From Acidimicrobiia bacterium (GTDB lineage Bacteria; Actinomycetota; Acidimicrobiia; Acidimicrobiales; Aldehydirespiratoraceae), in contig JAJEEV010000021.1 of the NCBI GenBank assembly GCA_022820805.1, forward strand, positions 1 through 32,662: a DNA stretch of 32,662 nucleotides, read 5' to 3'. Every line of letters starts with the position of its first letter. Position 1 is the stretch's first letter. The translations under genes and the position numbers were made by a program. Under the pieces are notes generated by a model. It did no database searches. It saw only the letters and a list, made by a program, of their open reading frames with translations, and was not told where the DNA came from. This document shows, piece by piece, positions 8,784 through 16,261 of this stretch.

Positions 8784-9869
8784 ATGACCATGACCCAGGA
8801 CCGGGCGGTGGCCGGAGGATTCGAGGTGCAGGGGAACACCCAGCTCGACATGGCCGGCGAGGAGCGGCTCTACCAGCAGCTCAAGCGCTTCTGGCAGCCG
8901 GTGGCGTTCTCCGACGACCTGACCGACTCGCCCCAGCAGGTCACGCTGTTCGACACCCGCCTGGCCGTGGCCCGCCTCGACGGGAAGGCCCACACCTTCA
9001 GCGACATCTGCCGCCACCGGGGCTCGGCCCTGTCGCTGGGCCGGGTCGACGGCTGCTGGCTGCGCTGCGCCTACCACGGCTGGGCCTACGACGCCGAGGG
9101 CACCGTGGTCGACATCCCGGCCCGGCCCGAGCTCAACGGCAAGCTGGTGGCCCAGCTGCCGACCTACCCGACGATCGAGGCCGGCGGGCTGGTGTGGACC
9201 TGCGTCTCGGGCGAGACGCCCCTGTTCGGCCCGTCGGAGTGCCCCGAGCTCGACGATCCCTCCTACCGGTTCCTGCGGTTCCCGCCCTACGAGTGGGACT
9301 GCTCGGTGGCCCGGCGCCTCGAGAACTACTTCGACTTCTCCCACTTCGCCCATGTGCACCACGGGATCCTCGGCGACCGTGACGAGGCCGAGATCGCCGA
9401 CTACGACGTGGCCAGGCACGGTTCGGAGCTGAGGATCACCGCGGGCCCGTTCATCGAGTACACCGACAACGTCAAGAACTCGGCCGTCGAGCACGACGGC
9501 CTGACCTACGAGGCCTGGAAGCGCTACCGGGTGTACATGCCCAACGCCATGAAGCTCAACAGTTCGGCCGGAGTGACCGAGGACTTCGTGCTCTACGTGG
9601 CGGTCGCGCCGGTCAACCGGCGGCGGACCCGGTGCTTCACCTTCGTGGGCCGCAACTACGCCCTGGACCGCGACCAGGACTTCTGGGACATGCAGTACGT
9701 GATCCTGGGCCAGGACCAGCCCATCGTCGAGTCCCAGCGCCCCGAGGAGCTGCCGGTGGACCTGACGGCCGAGATGCACGTCAAGGGCGCCGACGCCGGC
9801 ACCGTCGAGTACCGGCGCTGGCTGATCAGCATCGCCGACGGCGACATCGAACTGGCCCCCACCGGCTGA
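8784..9869 (+). CDS. Rieske non-haem iron oxygenase, VanA/DdmC-like, cassette A
   Basis: Oxygenase component, 361 residues, of the single-component-oxygenase group that includes vanillate O-demethylase (VanA) and dicamba O-demethylase (DdmC). The N-terminal Rieske [2Fe-2S] domain uses Cys76-x-His78 and Cys95-x2-His98. The mononuclear iron site is in ENYFDFSHFAHVH (180-192): Asn181, Asp184, His187 and His192, with Asp311 in QDQPIVESQ as the likely carboxylate ligand. Many relatives remove methyl groups from O or N, giving formaldehyde, so demethylation of the imported compound is a reasonable inference; ring hydroxylation is an alternative. The neighbouring ferredoxin is the probable donor. 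It closes cassette A, and a stem-loop follows the stop. The paralogue is at 17230-18270. Confidence 0.92.
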   Translation: MTMTQDRAVAGGFEVQGNTQLDMAGEERLYQQLKRFWQPVAFSDDLTDSPQQVTLFDTRLAVARLDGKAHTFSDICRHRGSALSLGRVDGCWLRCAYHGWAYDAEGTVVDIPARPELNGKLVAQLPTYPTIEAGGLVWTCVSGETPLFGPSECPELDDPSYRFLRFPPYEWDCSVARRLENYFDFSHFAHVHHGILGDRDEAEIADYDVARHGSELRITAGPFIEYTDNVKNSAVEHDGLTYEAWKRYRVYMPNAMKLNSSAGVTEDFVLYVAVAPVNRRRTRCFTFVGRNYALDRDQDFWDMQYVILGQDQPIVESQRPEELPVDLTAEMHVKGADAGTVEYRRWLISIADGDIELAPTG

Positions 9870-9879
9870 CACTCGGACA

Positions 9880-9905
9880 GGGCTCGCGGCTCGGGCCCGC
9901 GGCCC
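9880..9905 (+). terminator. GC-rich stem-loop after cassette A
   Basis: GGGC(T)CGCGG at 9880-9889 pairs with CCGCGGCCC at 9897-9905. This gives nine base pairs with one bulged T and a seven-base loop, eleven bases past the Rieske stop codon. There is no T-run after it, so it is a terminator-like or 3'-end-stabilising hairpin rather than a classical intrinsic terminator. It would separate cassette A from the GroES-like gene. Confidence 0.4.
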
Positions 9906-9921
9906 GGTACCGTTGGGATCC

Positions 9922-10314
9922 GTGACCACGACCGAGCCCCGCGCCGACACCGCGTCCCGCAACGACCGCCATGACTCCGCTCCGGGACCCCACGACGACG
10001 ACCGGCTGCCGGTCAAGATGCTCAACGACCGGATCCTGGTGGCGGTGGGGGAGGCCGAGGGCGAGCGCCGCTCCACCGGCGGCATCCTCATCCCGGCCAC
10101 CGCCCAGGTGGGCAAGCGGCTCACCTGGGCCGAGGTGGTGGCGGTGGGGCCCAACGTCCGCAACATGGAGAAGGGCGACCGGGTGCTGTTCAACCCCGAG
10201 GACCGCTACGAGGTGGAGGTCCGGGGCCGCGACTACATCATCCTGCGCGAGCGAGACGTCCACGCCGTGGCCGCCGAGCGCCTGGACAAGGGCAGCACCG
10301 GCCTCTACCTGTAG
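9922..10314 (+). CDS. GroES-like co-chaperonin (Cpn10 family)
   Basis: A Cpn10-fold protein of about 130 residues from the GTG start; a TTG nine bases upstream is also possible, and neither has a clear Shine-Dalgarno. After a ~30-residue hydrophilic N-terminal extension rich in Asp, Arg and Thr, the domain shows the GroES pattern: LNDRILVAVGE, then STGGILIP (the mobile-loop region), WAEVVAVGP, GDRVLFNP and DYIILRERDVHAV. Standard GroES is ~95-100 residues, so the N-terminal tail is extra. No groEL is adjacent. It may be a divergent, stand-alone co-chaperonin. It is convergent with the gene at 10368-11597, with only 53 bases between them. Confidence 0.82.
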   Translation: MTTTEPRADTASRNDRHDSAPGPHDDDRLPVKMLNDRILVAVGEAEGERRSTGGILIPATAQVGKRLTWAEVVAVGPNVRNMEKGDRVLFNPEDRYEVEVRGRDYIILRERDVHAVAAERLDKGSTGLYL

Positions 10315-10367
10315 CCCCACACCGAGCGGCTGAAGCAGGCGCGGTCATCTCAAGCGGGGGATCACCG

Positions 10368-11597
10368 CTAGTTCCTGCGCTTCATCTCCACGAACGGGAG
10401 CTCCGAGACCACCGCGCCGACCTCGCACGCTGCACCCGAGATCTTCCAATCCAGGAGCACCTTCGTCCCGGGCTTCGCCGATGCGGTGCTTATCCGGGCG
10501 AGCCCGATTAGCCCACCGATCCTGGGACTCCACGCAATGCTGTTGACGTACCCGACGTGCTCGTCCCCGGATCGGACCGGCACAAGCGGGAACCGCCAGC
10601 GCTGCGGTACACGGGGCGGCATACCCTGCTCACCCTGCTGGGCCGCAATGTCTCGCCCGTCGATGCGCAGTCCGACGAGGCGTCGGTCCGGGCCACCGCC
10701 CTGGCGCTCGGCCAGCAACGCGTCCCTGCCGACGAAGTCTCCCTTCCCGAAGGCGACGAACCGGCCGATGTTCACTTCTTCGGGAGTCGCCAGCCACTGG
10801 ACGTGCTGCGGCGCGGTGGGATCGCCAGAATGGGTGGAGCTGTCGGGACCGGCTCTCGTGTAGTCGATGACAGGCAGGATGAGACCGGCTTCGATTCGGC
10901 CGACGTCCTCAGCCAGATCTCCGAGCGGCATCATCCCCAGCGGCTCCCCCGCGCCGTACAGGATGTCCCACACCTCCAGGGCATCTCCTGCCCGTACCCA
11001 GAACTCGAAGCCGCGCTCTCCCGTGAAGCCCTGTCGCCAGATCCAGACGGTGGCTGAGCCGAGCCGGATTTCAGCACCTCGGGAGAACCGCAGACCGGAC
11101 AGGTCCTGTCCTGCCGCCCTCGCCACTATGGCGTCGGATGCCGGGCCCTGGACGTGGAGGATTCCCCACTCCTGTGTGACGTTCTCGACGGTCACATCGA
11201 AGCCCTCGGCGTTCTGCGCATACCAGATGTCCAGCGGGCTGGCGGTGTAGCCGAACTCCTGCTCGGACATACGGAACAATATGCCGTCGCTTATGAGTTT
11301 GCCTCTATCATCACAGAATGCATTGTAATAGGCATGCCTGAGTTCCATCTTGGAGATGTCGCGAATGACGAGCCTCTGGAGATACTCGACCACGTCAGGA
11401 CCTGAGAAGAAGTACATCTCGAGAGGTGACTTGTCCTCCAGAATGGCTGCCTCGCGCATCGCAGCCACCTCCTGCCCGTGGTCCCAGAAGGACTCCGGTC
11501 GGAGGTAGACCACTTCACCGGCCGCCCACTCGGACCAGGTGCCCGACCTGACCAGCGAGCCGAGTCGCGGTGTGAATGGAGTTCCGCTGATCCTCAT
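10368..11597 (-). CDS. GcvT-like folate-dependent aminomethyl/methyltransferase
   Basis: A 409-residue member of the glycine-cleavage T-protein/YgfZ superfamily, whose enzymes move a one-carbon unit to tetrahydrofolate. Features include FSGPDVVEYLQRL (64-76), the LISDG loop (101-105) with Asp104 as candidate catalytic Asp, ILHVQGPASDAI (146-157), and GFTGERGFE at 190-198, the family's GyTGE(d)GfE motif. RIEAGLILP lies in the C-terminal half. The rest of the glycine cleavage system is absent, so it is probably not GcvT itself. Related stand-alone proteins act on methylated amines, DMSP or methoxy-aromatics. AGGGGA lies about nine bases upstream of the ATG. It is divergent from cassette B and convergent with the GroES-like gene. 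A role in capturing methyl groups from the island's substrates is inference. Confidence 0.85.
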   Translation of the reverse strand: MRISGTPFTPRLGSLVRSGTWSEWAAGEVVYLRPESFWDHGQEVAAMREAAILEDKSPLEMYFFSGPDVVEYLQRLVIRDISKMELRHAYYNAFCDDRGKLISDGILFRMSEQEFGYTASPLDIWYAQNAEGFDVTVENVTQEWGILHVQGPASDAIVARAAGQDLSGLRFSRGAEIRLGSATVWIWRQGFTGERGFEFWVRAGDALEVWDILYGAGEPLGMMPLGDLAEDVGRIEAGLILPVIDYTRAGPDSSTHSGDPTAPQHVQWLATPEEVNIGRFVAFGKGDFVGRDALLAERQGGGPDRRLVGLRIDGRDIAAQQGEQGMPPRVPQRWRFPLVPVRSGDEHVGYVNSIAWSPRIGGLIGLARISTASAKPGTKVLLDWKISGAACEVGAVVSELPFVEMKRRN

Positions 11598-11741
11598 CGT
11601 GTCAAATCCCCTATGTCTTCTGAAAGCGTGCGAACTCGTCGACCGTAGAGATTGATGCCATCAATACTCGCGGCGAAGCGTAGCAAGGGTCACCCTCATG
11701 TCAAGTTCGTGTCACCGGGGGGCTCGGCGGCGTGGCGCGCT

Positions 11742-11773
11742 TTGACAGCCATGGGTCGGCGCGCCACCATATT
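11742..11773 (+). promoter_or_regulatory. Possible promoter for cassette B
   Basis: A perfect -35 hexamer TTGACA at 11742-11747 is followed by CATATT at 11768-11773. The spacer of 20 bases is longer than ideal; CACCAT at 17 bases is an alternative but poor -10. It lies about 85 bases upstream of the BMP lipoprotein start, in the 261-base divergent gap. Confidence 0.3.
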
Positions 11774-11789
11774 GCCCTCGCCAATGTCA

Positions 11790-11839
11790 GGCCCCTTTCA
11801 CGCTCGCGGGCGTCCGAACCCGACTGCCACGAAGGGGCC
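11790..11839 (+). promoter_or_regulatory. Inverted repeat in the leader of the BMP lipoprotein gene
   Basis: GGCCCCTT at 11790-11797 is repeated inverted as AAGGGGCC at 11832-11839, enclosing a 34-base loop, just before the AGGGGG ribosome-binding site of the BMP gene at 11859. It could be an RNA leader structure or an operator-like element. It does not match a riboswitch class that I recognise. Confidence 0.3.
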
Positions 11840-11858
11840 CAACTATCAGGGGGCACCG

Positions 11859-12977
11859 ATGATGAGACTTACGATCCGATTGCTGGCCGCCGTGCTGGCT
11901 TTCTCGACCGTTCTGGTGGCTTGCGGAGACGACGAGCCCGAGCCGGCACCGGCACCGGCCGCGGAGCCAGAACCGGCACCCGCGCCCGAGCCCGACCCGG
12001 AGCCCGTGGAGGAAGCTCCCGAGCCCGCGGCCAGCGAGGATCCCACGGGACTCCACATCGCGGTCATCTTCGGGAACACCGCAGACGACACCTGGAGCAC
12101 CTCGATGCTGGGGGCGCTCAACCGGGTGTCAGCCGAGGCGCCATACGGCCTCGACATCACCTATGAGTACTTCGAGAACATCTCCTACGCCGACGGCGAG
12201 CGGGTTCTGCGCCAGACCGCGGAGACCGGCGAGTTCGACATGATCATCGCCCACAGCACCTACTCCGACTCGATCTACGCCATCAGGGACGACTTCCCCG
12301 ACATCCTCTGGTCGTTCACCGGATCCGGCAACGAGGGCCGGGGCGGCAACGGCTACTGGCTGGACGTGCTGCCCCACGAGGCCGCCTACCTCGCCGGCAT
12401 CGCTGCGGGCCATCTCAACGAGACCGGCACCATCGGCTCGGTGGCCGCCTTCCCGTTCCCCAACGTCAACGGTCCGGTCAACGGGTTCTTCGCGGGCGCC
12501 CGCTCGGTGAACCCCGACCTCGAGGTGCGGGTCACCTACATCGAGAGTTGGTTCGATCCGGCCGCCGCCCAGGAGGCTGGCGCCGCCCTCATCGAGGAGG
12601 GCGCCGACAGCCTCTACGCAGCCTCGACGTTCGGCACGTTCCAGGCCGCGCTGGAGGCCGACAGGGTCTTCGCCATCGGCGATCTCGACGACCAGGAGGC
12701 GCTGGCCCCCGAGGTCGTCATCACCAGCGTGCTGATCCTGTGGGATCCGGGACTGAACGTGCTGATCGACGAGTGGTGGGCCCACGAGACCGCCGGCGAG
12801 CCGTACGACGCCCCGACGGAGCGGATCCATTTCTACATGGCCGAGGGCGGAGCCGACATCGCACCGCTGAACGAGGCCCTCGTGCCCGCCGACGTCATCG
12901 CGGAGGTCAACGCCGCTCGGGACCAGATCCTGAACGGCGAGCTCGTCGTCGAGTTCAATCCGGGCGACGTCAGCTGA
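11859..12977 (+). CDS. BMP-family ABC transporter substrate-binding lipoprotein, cassette B
   Basis: Complete extracellular receptor, 372 residues, for the importer encoded downstream. A lipoprotein signal peptide (MMRLTIRLLAAVLAFS) ends in the lipobox LVAC with Cys22 as the lipidation site. A linker of about 35 residues made of Glu, Pro and Ala follows, and then the BMP domain with TADDTWSTSMLGALNRVS, ADGERVLRQ, FPFPNVNGPVNG and YIESWFDP. The frame is open upstream to 11652, but the lipoprotein signal and the AGGGGG before 11859 fix the start (11859 or 11862). It is paralogous to the truncated protein at the left edge, with a Pro-Glu instead of Ala-Glu linker. A strong hairpin follows the stop. 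A purine or nucleoside ligand is inferred from the family. Confidence 0.95.
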   Translation: MMRLTIRLLAAVLAFSTVLVACGDDEPEPAPAPAAEPEPAPAPEPDPEPVEEAPEPAASEDPTGLHIAVIFGNTADDTWSTSMLGALNRVSAEAPYGLDITYEYFENISYADGERVLRQTAETGEFDMIIAHSTYSDSIYAIRDDFPDILWSFTGSGNEGRGGNGYWLDVLPHEAAYLAGIAAGHLNETGTIGSVAAFPFPNVNGPVNGFFAGARSVNPDLEVRVTYIESWFDPAAAQEAGAALIEEGADSLYAASTFGTFQAALEADRVFAIGDLDDQEALAPEVVITSVLILWDPGLNVLIDEWWAHETAGEPYDAPTERIHFYMAEGGADIAPLNEALVPADVIAEVNAARDQILNGELVVEFNPGDVS

Positions 12978-12988
12978 TCCACTCGCTA

Positions 12989-13026
12989 GCGGCCGGCCCG
13001 CTCGGCTTCCGGGCCGGGCCGGCCGC
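12989..13026 (+). terminator. 12-bp perfect inverted repeat between BMP and deaminase genes
   Basis: GCGGCCGGCCCG at 12989-13000 pairs perfectly with CGGGCCGGCCGC at 13015-13026 across a 14-base loop. It starts 11 bases after the BMP stop. No T-run follows. It fits a partial terminator or 3' mRNA-protecting hairpin that would keep receptor mRNA more abundant than the downstream transporter and enzyme genes, as seen in other binding-protein operons. The effect is inferred. Confidence 0.5.
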
Positions 13027-13056
13027 CGGCAACAGCAGATCGGGGGGGAGCCGCGC

Positions 13057-13548
13057 ATGCCGGAGCTGACCGAGCGGGAGCAGCAGTTGCTGCGACGGGC
13101 GATCGACGTCTCGAGGCGCTCCCGCCAGAACGGGAACCACCCGTTCGGAGCAATCTTCGTCGACAGCTCGGGGAGGGTCCTCGCCGAGGCCGAGAACTCG
13201 GTGGTCACCACCGGCGACTTGATCGGCCATGCAGAGACCAACCTGGCCCGCGAGATGGGCCTCACGCTCACTGCCGAGCAGATCGCCGGCGGCACCGTGT
13301 ACGCGAGCTGCGAACCGTGCGCGATGTGCGCCGGCGCCATGTACTGGGCCGGCGTCACCCGCCTGGTCTACGGCATGAACGAGTCGGACCTGATGCCGTT
13401 CGACAACGGTGAGCGAGACGAGAACGCGACGATGACCGGCGTCGGATGCCGGGCCGTGCTGGCCAGCGGGCAGCGCGTCATCGAGGTCAGCGGGCCCCAT
13501 CTCGTGGACGAGGCGGTTCAGGTCCACCATGGGTTCTGGGGCCCCTAG
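13057..13548 (+). CDS. Zn-dependent nucleoside/nucleobase deaminase (CDA fold, guanine deaminase/TadA-like)
   Basis: A 163-residue cytidine-deaminase-fold enzyme. Zinc and catalytic residues are visible: His58-Ala-Glu60 (Glu60 the proton shuttle) and PCAMC with Cys88 and Cys91. NHPFGAIFVD at 27-36 and YWAGVTRLVYGM at 96-107 match the COG0590 group, which contains guanine deaminase and tRNA adenosine deaminase. Its place inside an ABC importer operon, between receptor and ATPase, argues for deamination of an imported base or nucleoside rather than tRNA editing. Guanine deaminase is the first guess. The start has GGGGGAG about six bases upstream. Confidence 0.9.
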   Translation: MPELTEREQQLLRRAIDVSRRSRQNGNHPFGAIFVDSSGRVLAEAENSVVTTGDLIGHAETNLAREMGLTLTAEQIAGGTVYASCEPCAMCAGAMYWAGVTRLVYGMNESDLMPFDNGERDENATMTGVGCRAVLASGQRVIEVSGPHLVDEAVQVHHGFWGP

Positions 13549-13598
13549 CGTCTCGGCGTCCCGACACTGATGCTCACGGCTGATTACCGTTCGGTGCC

Positions 13599-15140
13599 AT
13601 GAACGGCCCCGGCGCCAACTCCGTCCTGCTGCGGGCCAGCGGCGTGACCAAGCGGTTCCCCGGCGTGGTCGCCAACGACGACATAACGCTCGAGGTCCGG
13701 CGGGCCAGGGTGCATTGCCTGCTCGGGGAGAACGGGGCGGGCAAGAGCACCCTCGCCGACCTGTTCTACGGCGTGCACGAGCCCGACGAGGGAGTCATCG
13801 AGCTGCGGGGCGAGCCGATCCACATGGTCTCGCCCCGCGACGCCATCGCGGCCGGGATCGGGATGGTGCGCCAGCACTTCGAGCTGGTCACGCCCATGTC
13901 GGTTCTCGAGAACGTCGTCATCGGCACCCGGGGCGAGGCCAAGGTCGACCTGCGCACAGCCCGGGACCGCCTCGGTGAGTTGTGCGACCTCTACGGCGTG
14001 GAGGTCGATCTCGACACTCCGGTCGGTGACCTGGCGGTGGGCCAGCAACAGTGGGTCGAGATCCTCAAGGCCCTCTACCTCGGCTGCGAGGTGCTGATCC
14101 TCGACGAGCCGACCGCGGTGCTGACCCCCGAAGGAATCGAGCGGCTCTTCACGACCCTTCGCCGCATGGCCTCCGAGGGACTCACCATCGTGCTGATCAC
14201 CCACAAGCTCCACGAGGTGATGGAGATCTCCGACGACGTGACCGTCCTGCGGCGCGGCCGGGTGGTCCGCACCTCCCTCACCTCGGAAGTGACCATGGCC
14301 GACCTGACCAGAATGATGGTCGGCCGTGACGTCGACCTGGACATCGACGTGACCGAGGCCTCACGGGGCGACCTGGTGCTCGACGTCTCGGGACTCGACG
14401 TGGCCACCGAGTCCGGCAGGGGCTCCCTCAAGCAGGTGTCGCTCCGGGTGCACGAACGCGAGATCCTGGGCATCGCCGGCGTGTCGGGCAACGGCCAGGA
14501 CGCGCTGTTCGATGTGCTCGTCGGGATGCAGCCCGCCACGGCCGGCACCATCGTCGTCGACGGGCAGGACATGGCCGAGCTGTCGCCGGCAGCCAGGCTC
14601 GATCTCGGTGTCGCCAGCGTCCCCGCCGACCGCATCCACCAGGGCCTCATGATGGACTTCCGGATAAGCGAGAACCTGATCCTCGGCCGCCAGCGCTCCG
14701 ACCGCTTCGGGCGGCGGGGCTGGCTGAACCAGAACGACATCGCCCGGTTCGCGGACGACTCCTTCGCCAACTACGACATCGCCGCGCCGTCGACCACGCA
14801 CGTCACCCGGGTGCTCTCGGGCGGCAACCTGCAGAAGATCGTGATGGCCCGCGAGCTCGCCGGCCAGCCCCGGCTGCTGGTCGTCCACCAGCCGACGAGG
14901 GGTCTGGACATCGGCGCCACCGAGTACGTGAGGCGACGGCTGGTCGAGGAGCGCGACCGGGGCGCGGCCATCCTGCTGATCTCCGAGGACCTGGACGAGC
15001 TGCTGAACCTGTCGAGCCGCATCGCGGTGATATTCGACGGCCGCATCGTCGGCGAGGTCGACCGCCGCGACGCCACCATCGACCGGATCGGCATGTGGAT
15101 GGCCGGGGTGTCGGGCGCCCCGGGCGAGGCCCCGCCATGA
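13599..15140 (+). CDS. BMP-type ABC transporter ATPase with two nucleotide-binding modules, cassette B
   Basis: Energising subunit of the second importer, 513 residues, colinear with the cassette A ATPase. Module 1: Walker A GENGAGKS at 43-50, signature LAVGQQQ at 145-151, Walker B LILDEP at 166-171. Module 2 again has GVSGNGQD without the Walker Lys, then LSGGNLQK and VVHQPTRGLDIGATEYV. The lack of catalytic residues in site 2 is typical of the family. No strong ribosome-binding site is seen before the ATG. The stop overlaps the permease start (ATGA). Confidence 0.95.
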   Translation: MNGPGANSVLLRASGVTKRFPGVVANDDITLEVRRARVHCLLGENGAGKSTLADLFYGVHEPDEGVIELRGEPIHMVSPRDAIAAGIGMVRQHFELVTPMSVLENVVIGTRGEAKVDLRTARDRLGELCDLYGVEVDLDTPVGDLAVGQQQWVEILKALYLGCEVLILDEPTAVLTPEGIERLFTTLRRMASEGLTIVLITHKLHEVMEISDDVTVLRRGRVVRTSLTSEVTMADLTRMMVGRDVDLDIDVTEASRGDLVLDVSGLDVATESGRGSLKQVSLRVHEREILGIAGVSGNGQDALFDVLVGMQPATAGTIVVDGQDMAELSPAARLDLGVASVPADRIHQGLMMDFRISENLILGRQRSDRFGRRGWLNQNDIARFADDSFANYDIAAPSTTHVTRVLSGGNLQKIVMARELAGQPRLLVVHQPTRGLDIGATEYVRRRLVEERDRGAAILLISEDLDELLNLSSRIAVIFDGRIVGEVDRRDATIDRIGMWMAGVSGAPGEAPP

Positions 15141-16261
15141 GCACCGATATGTCGACCACGCCCGGTTCGTCCTCGGGGAGCCTGCTCCGCCGGGGAGGCT
15201 GGCGACTGGAGAAACGGCTGGAGGTCAAGCCCTGGCACGAGGTCGTCACGCTGGTGGGGGCGTTCATCGTCGGTCTGGCCCTCTGCTCGATCCTGATCGC
15301 GGCCTCCGACAAGAGCGTCATCGACTCCTACCGGGCGCTGTTCGACGGCGCCCTCGGGTCCCGCCGAGCGATCTACGAGACGCTGGTCCAGGCCACCCCG
15401 CTCATCTTCACCGGCCTCGCGGCCGCATTCGCGTTCCGGGCCAGGGTGTGGAACATCGGGGGCGAGGGCCAGTTCTTCGCCGGCGCCATGGGGGCGTACT
15501 TCGTCAGCGACCTGTGGAGCGCCCACCTTCCCCGCGGCGTGATGGTGCCGGTGCTGTTCATCGGGGCGGCCGCGGCCGGAGCGCTGTGGGCGTCGATCGC
15601 GGGCGTGCTGAAGGCCCGCTACGACACCAACGAGATCATCACGACAGTGATGCTCAACTTCATCATCCTGCTCATCCTGTCCTATCTCCTCGGAGACTTG
15701 TGGCGGTCCCCCGACACCTTCTACTTCCAGACGGTGACGCTGCCGGAGTCGACCCATCTGCCGCTGATGATCGATGGAAGCCGGCTCCACTGGGGATTCG
15801 GCATCGCATTGGCGATGGCCGTCGTGGTCTACGTAGTGCTCAGACGGACCGCGCTGGGCTACGAGGTGCGGGGCGTGGGCATCAACCGCACCGCGGGCTC
15901 CTACAAGGGGATCTCGGTTCCTCGGGTGACCGTGCTGGTGATGGCGATCAGCGGTGCGCTGGCCGGACTGGCCGGAGCGGCGGAGCTGGCCGGAGTGCAC
16001 CATCGCCTCCAGCTCGACATCTCCAACAACTTCGGCTTCGTGGGCATCATCATCGCGCTCATCGGTCGCCTTCATCCCGCCGGAGTGGTCGTCAGCGCCA
16101 TCGCCTTCGGGGCTCTCGTCAACGGCGCGGTGACGATGCAGATCCAGACCGGGATCCCGGCCGCGCTGGTCGACGTGATCCAGGGGCTGTCGCTCATCTT
16201 CGTGCTGACCGGCGCGGTGGCGGTGCGCTACCGGCTCCAGAGGACCAGTTCCGATGAGTGA
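15137..16261 (+). CDS. BMP-type ABC transporter permease 1, cassette B
   Basis: Membrane subunit, 374 residues. The frame is open further upstream within the ATPase gene, but the ATG at 15137 overlapping the ATPase stop gives the expected N-terminus: a short hydrophilic tail and then the first membrane segment at ~36-56. The hallmark RVWNIGGEGQ is at 103-112. GWRLEKRLEVKPW near the start parallels GAWRLERRLHTRP of the cassette A permease. The stop overlaps the next gene by eight bases. Confidence 0.94.
   Translation: MSTDMSTTPGSSSGSLLRRGGWRLEKRLEVKPWHEVVTLVGAFIVGLALCSILIAASDKSVIDSYRALFDGALGSRRAIYETLVQATPLIFTGLAAAFAFRARVWNIGGEGQFFAGAMGAYFVSDLWSAHLPRGVMVPVLFIGAAAAGALWASIAGVLKARYDTNEIITTVMLNFIILLILSYLLGDLWRSPDTFYFQTVTLPESTHLPLMIDGSRLHWGFGIALAMAVVVYVVLRRTALGYEVRGVGINRTAGSYKGISVPRVTVLVMAISGALAGLAGAAELAGVHHRLQLDISNNFGFVGIIIALIGRLHPAGVVVSAIAFGALVNGAVTMQIQTGIPAALVDVIQGLSLIFVLTGAVAVRYRLQRTSSDE

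Noticed and set aside
11780..11858. Purine riboswitch in the BMP leader
   Set aside because: The inverted repeat does not form the three-way junction with conserved loops of purine riboswitches, as far as can be seen by eye.
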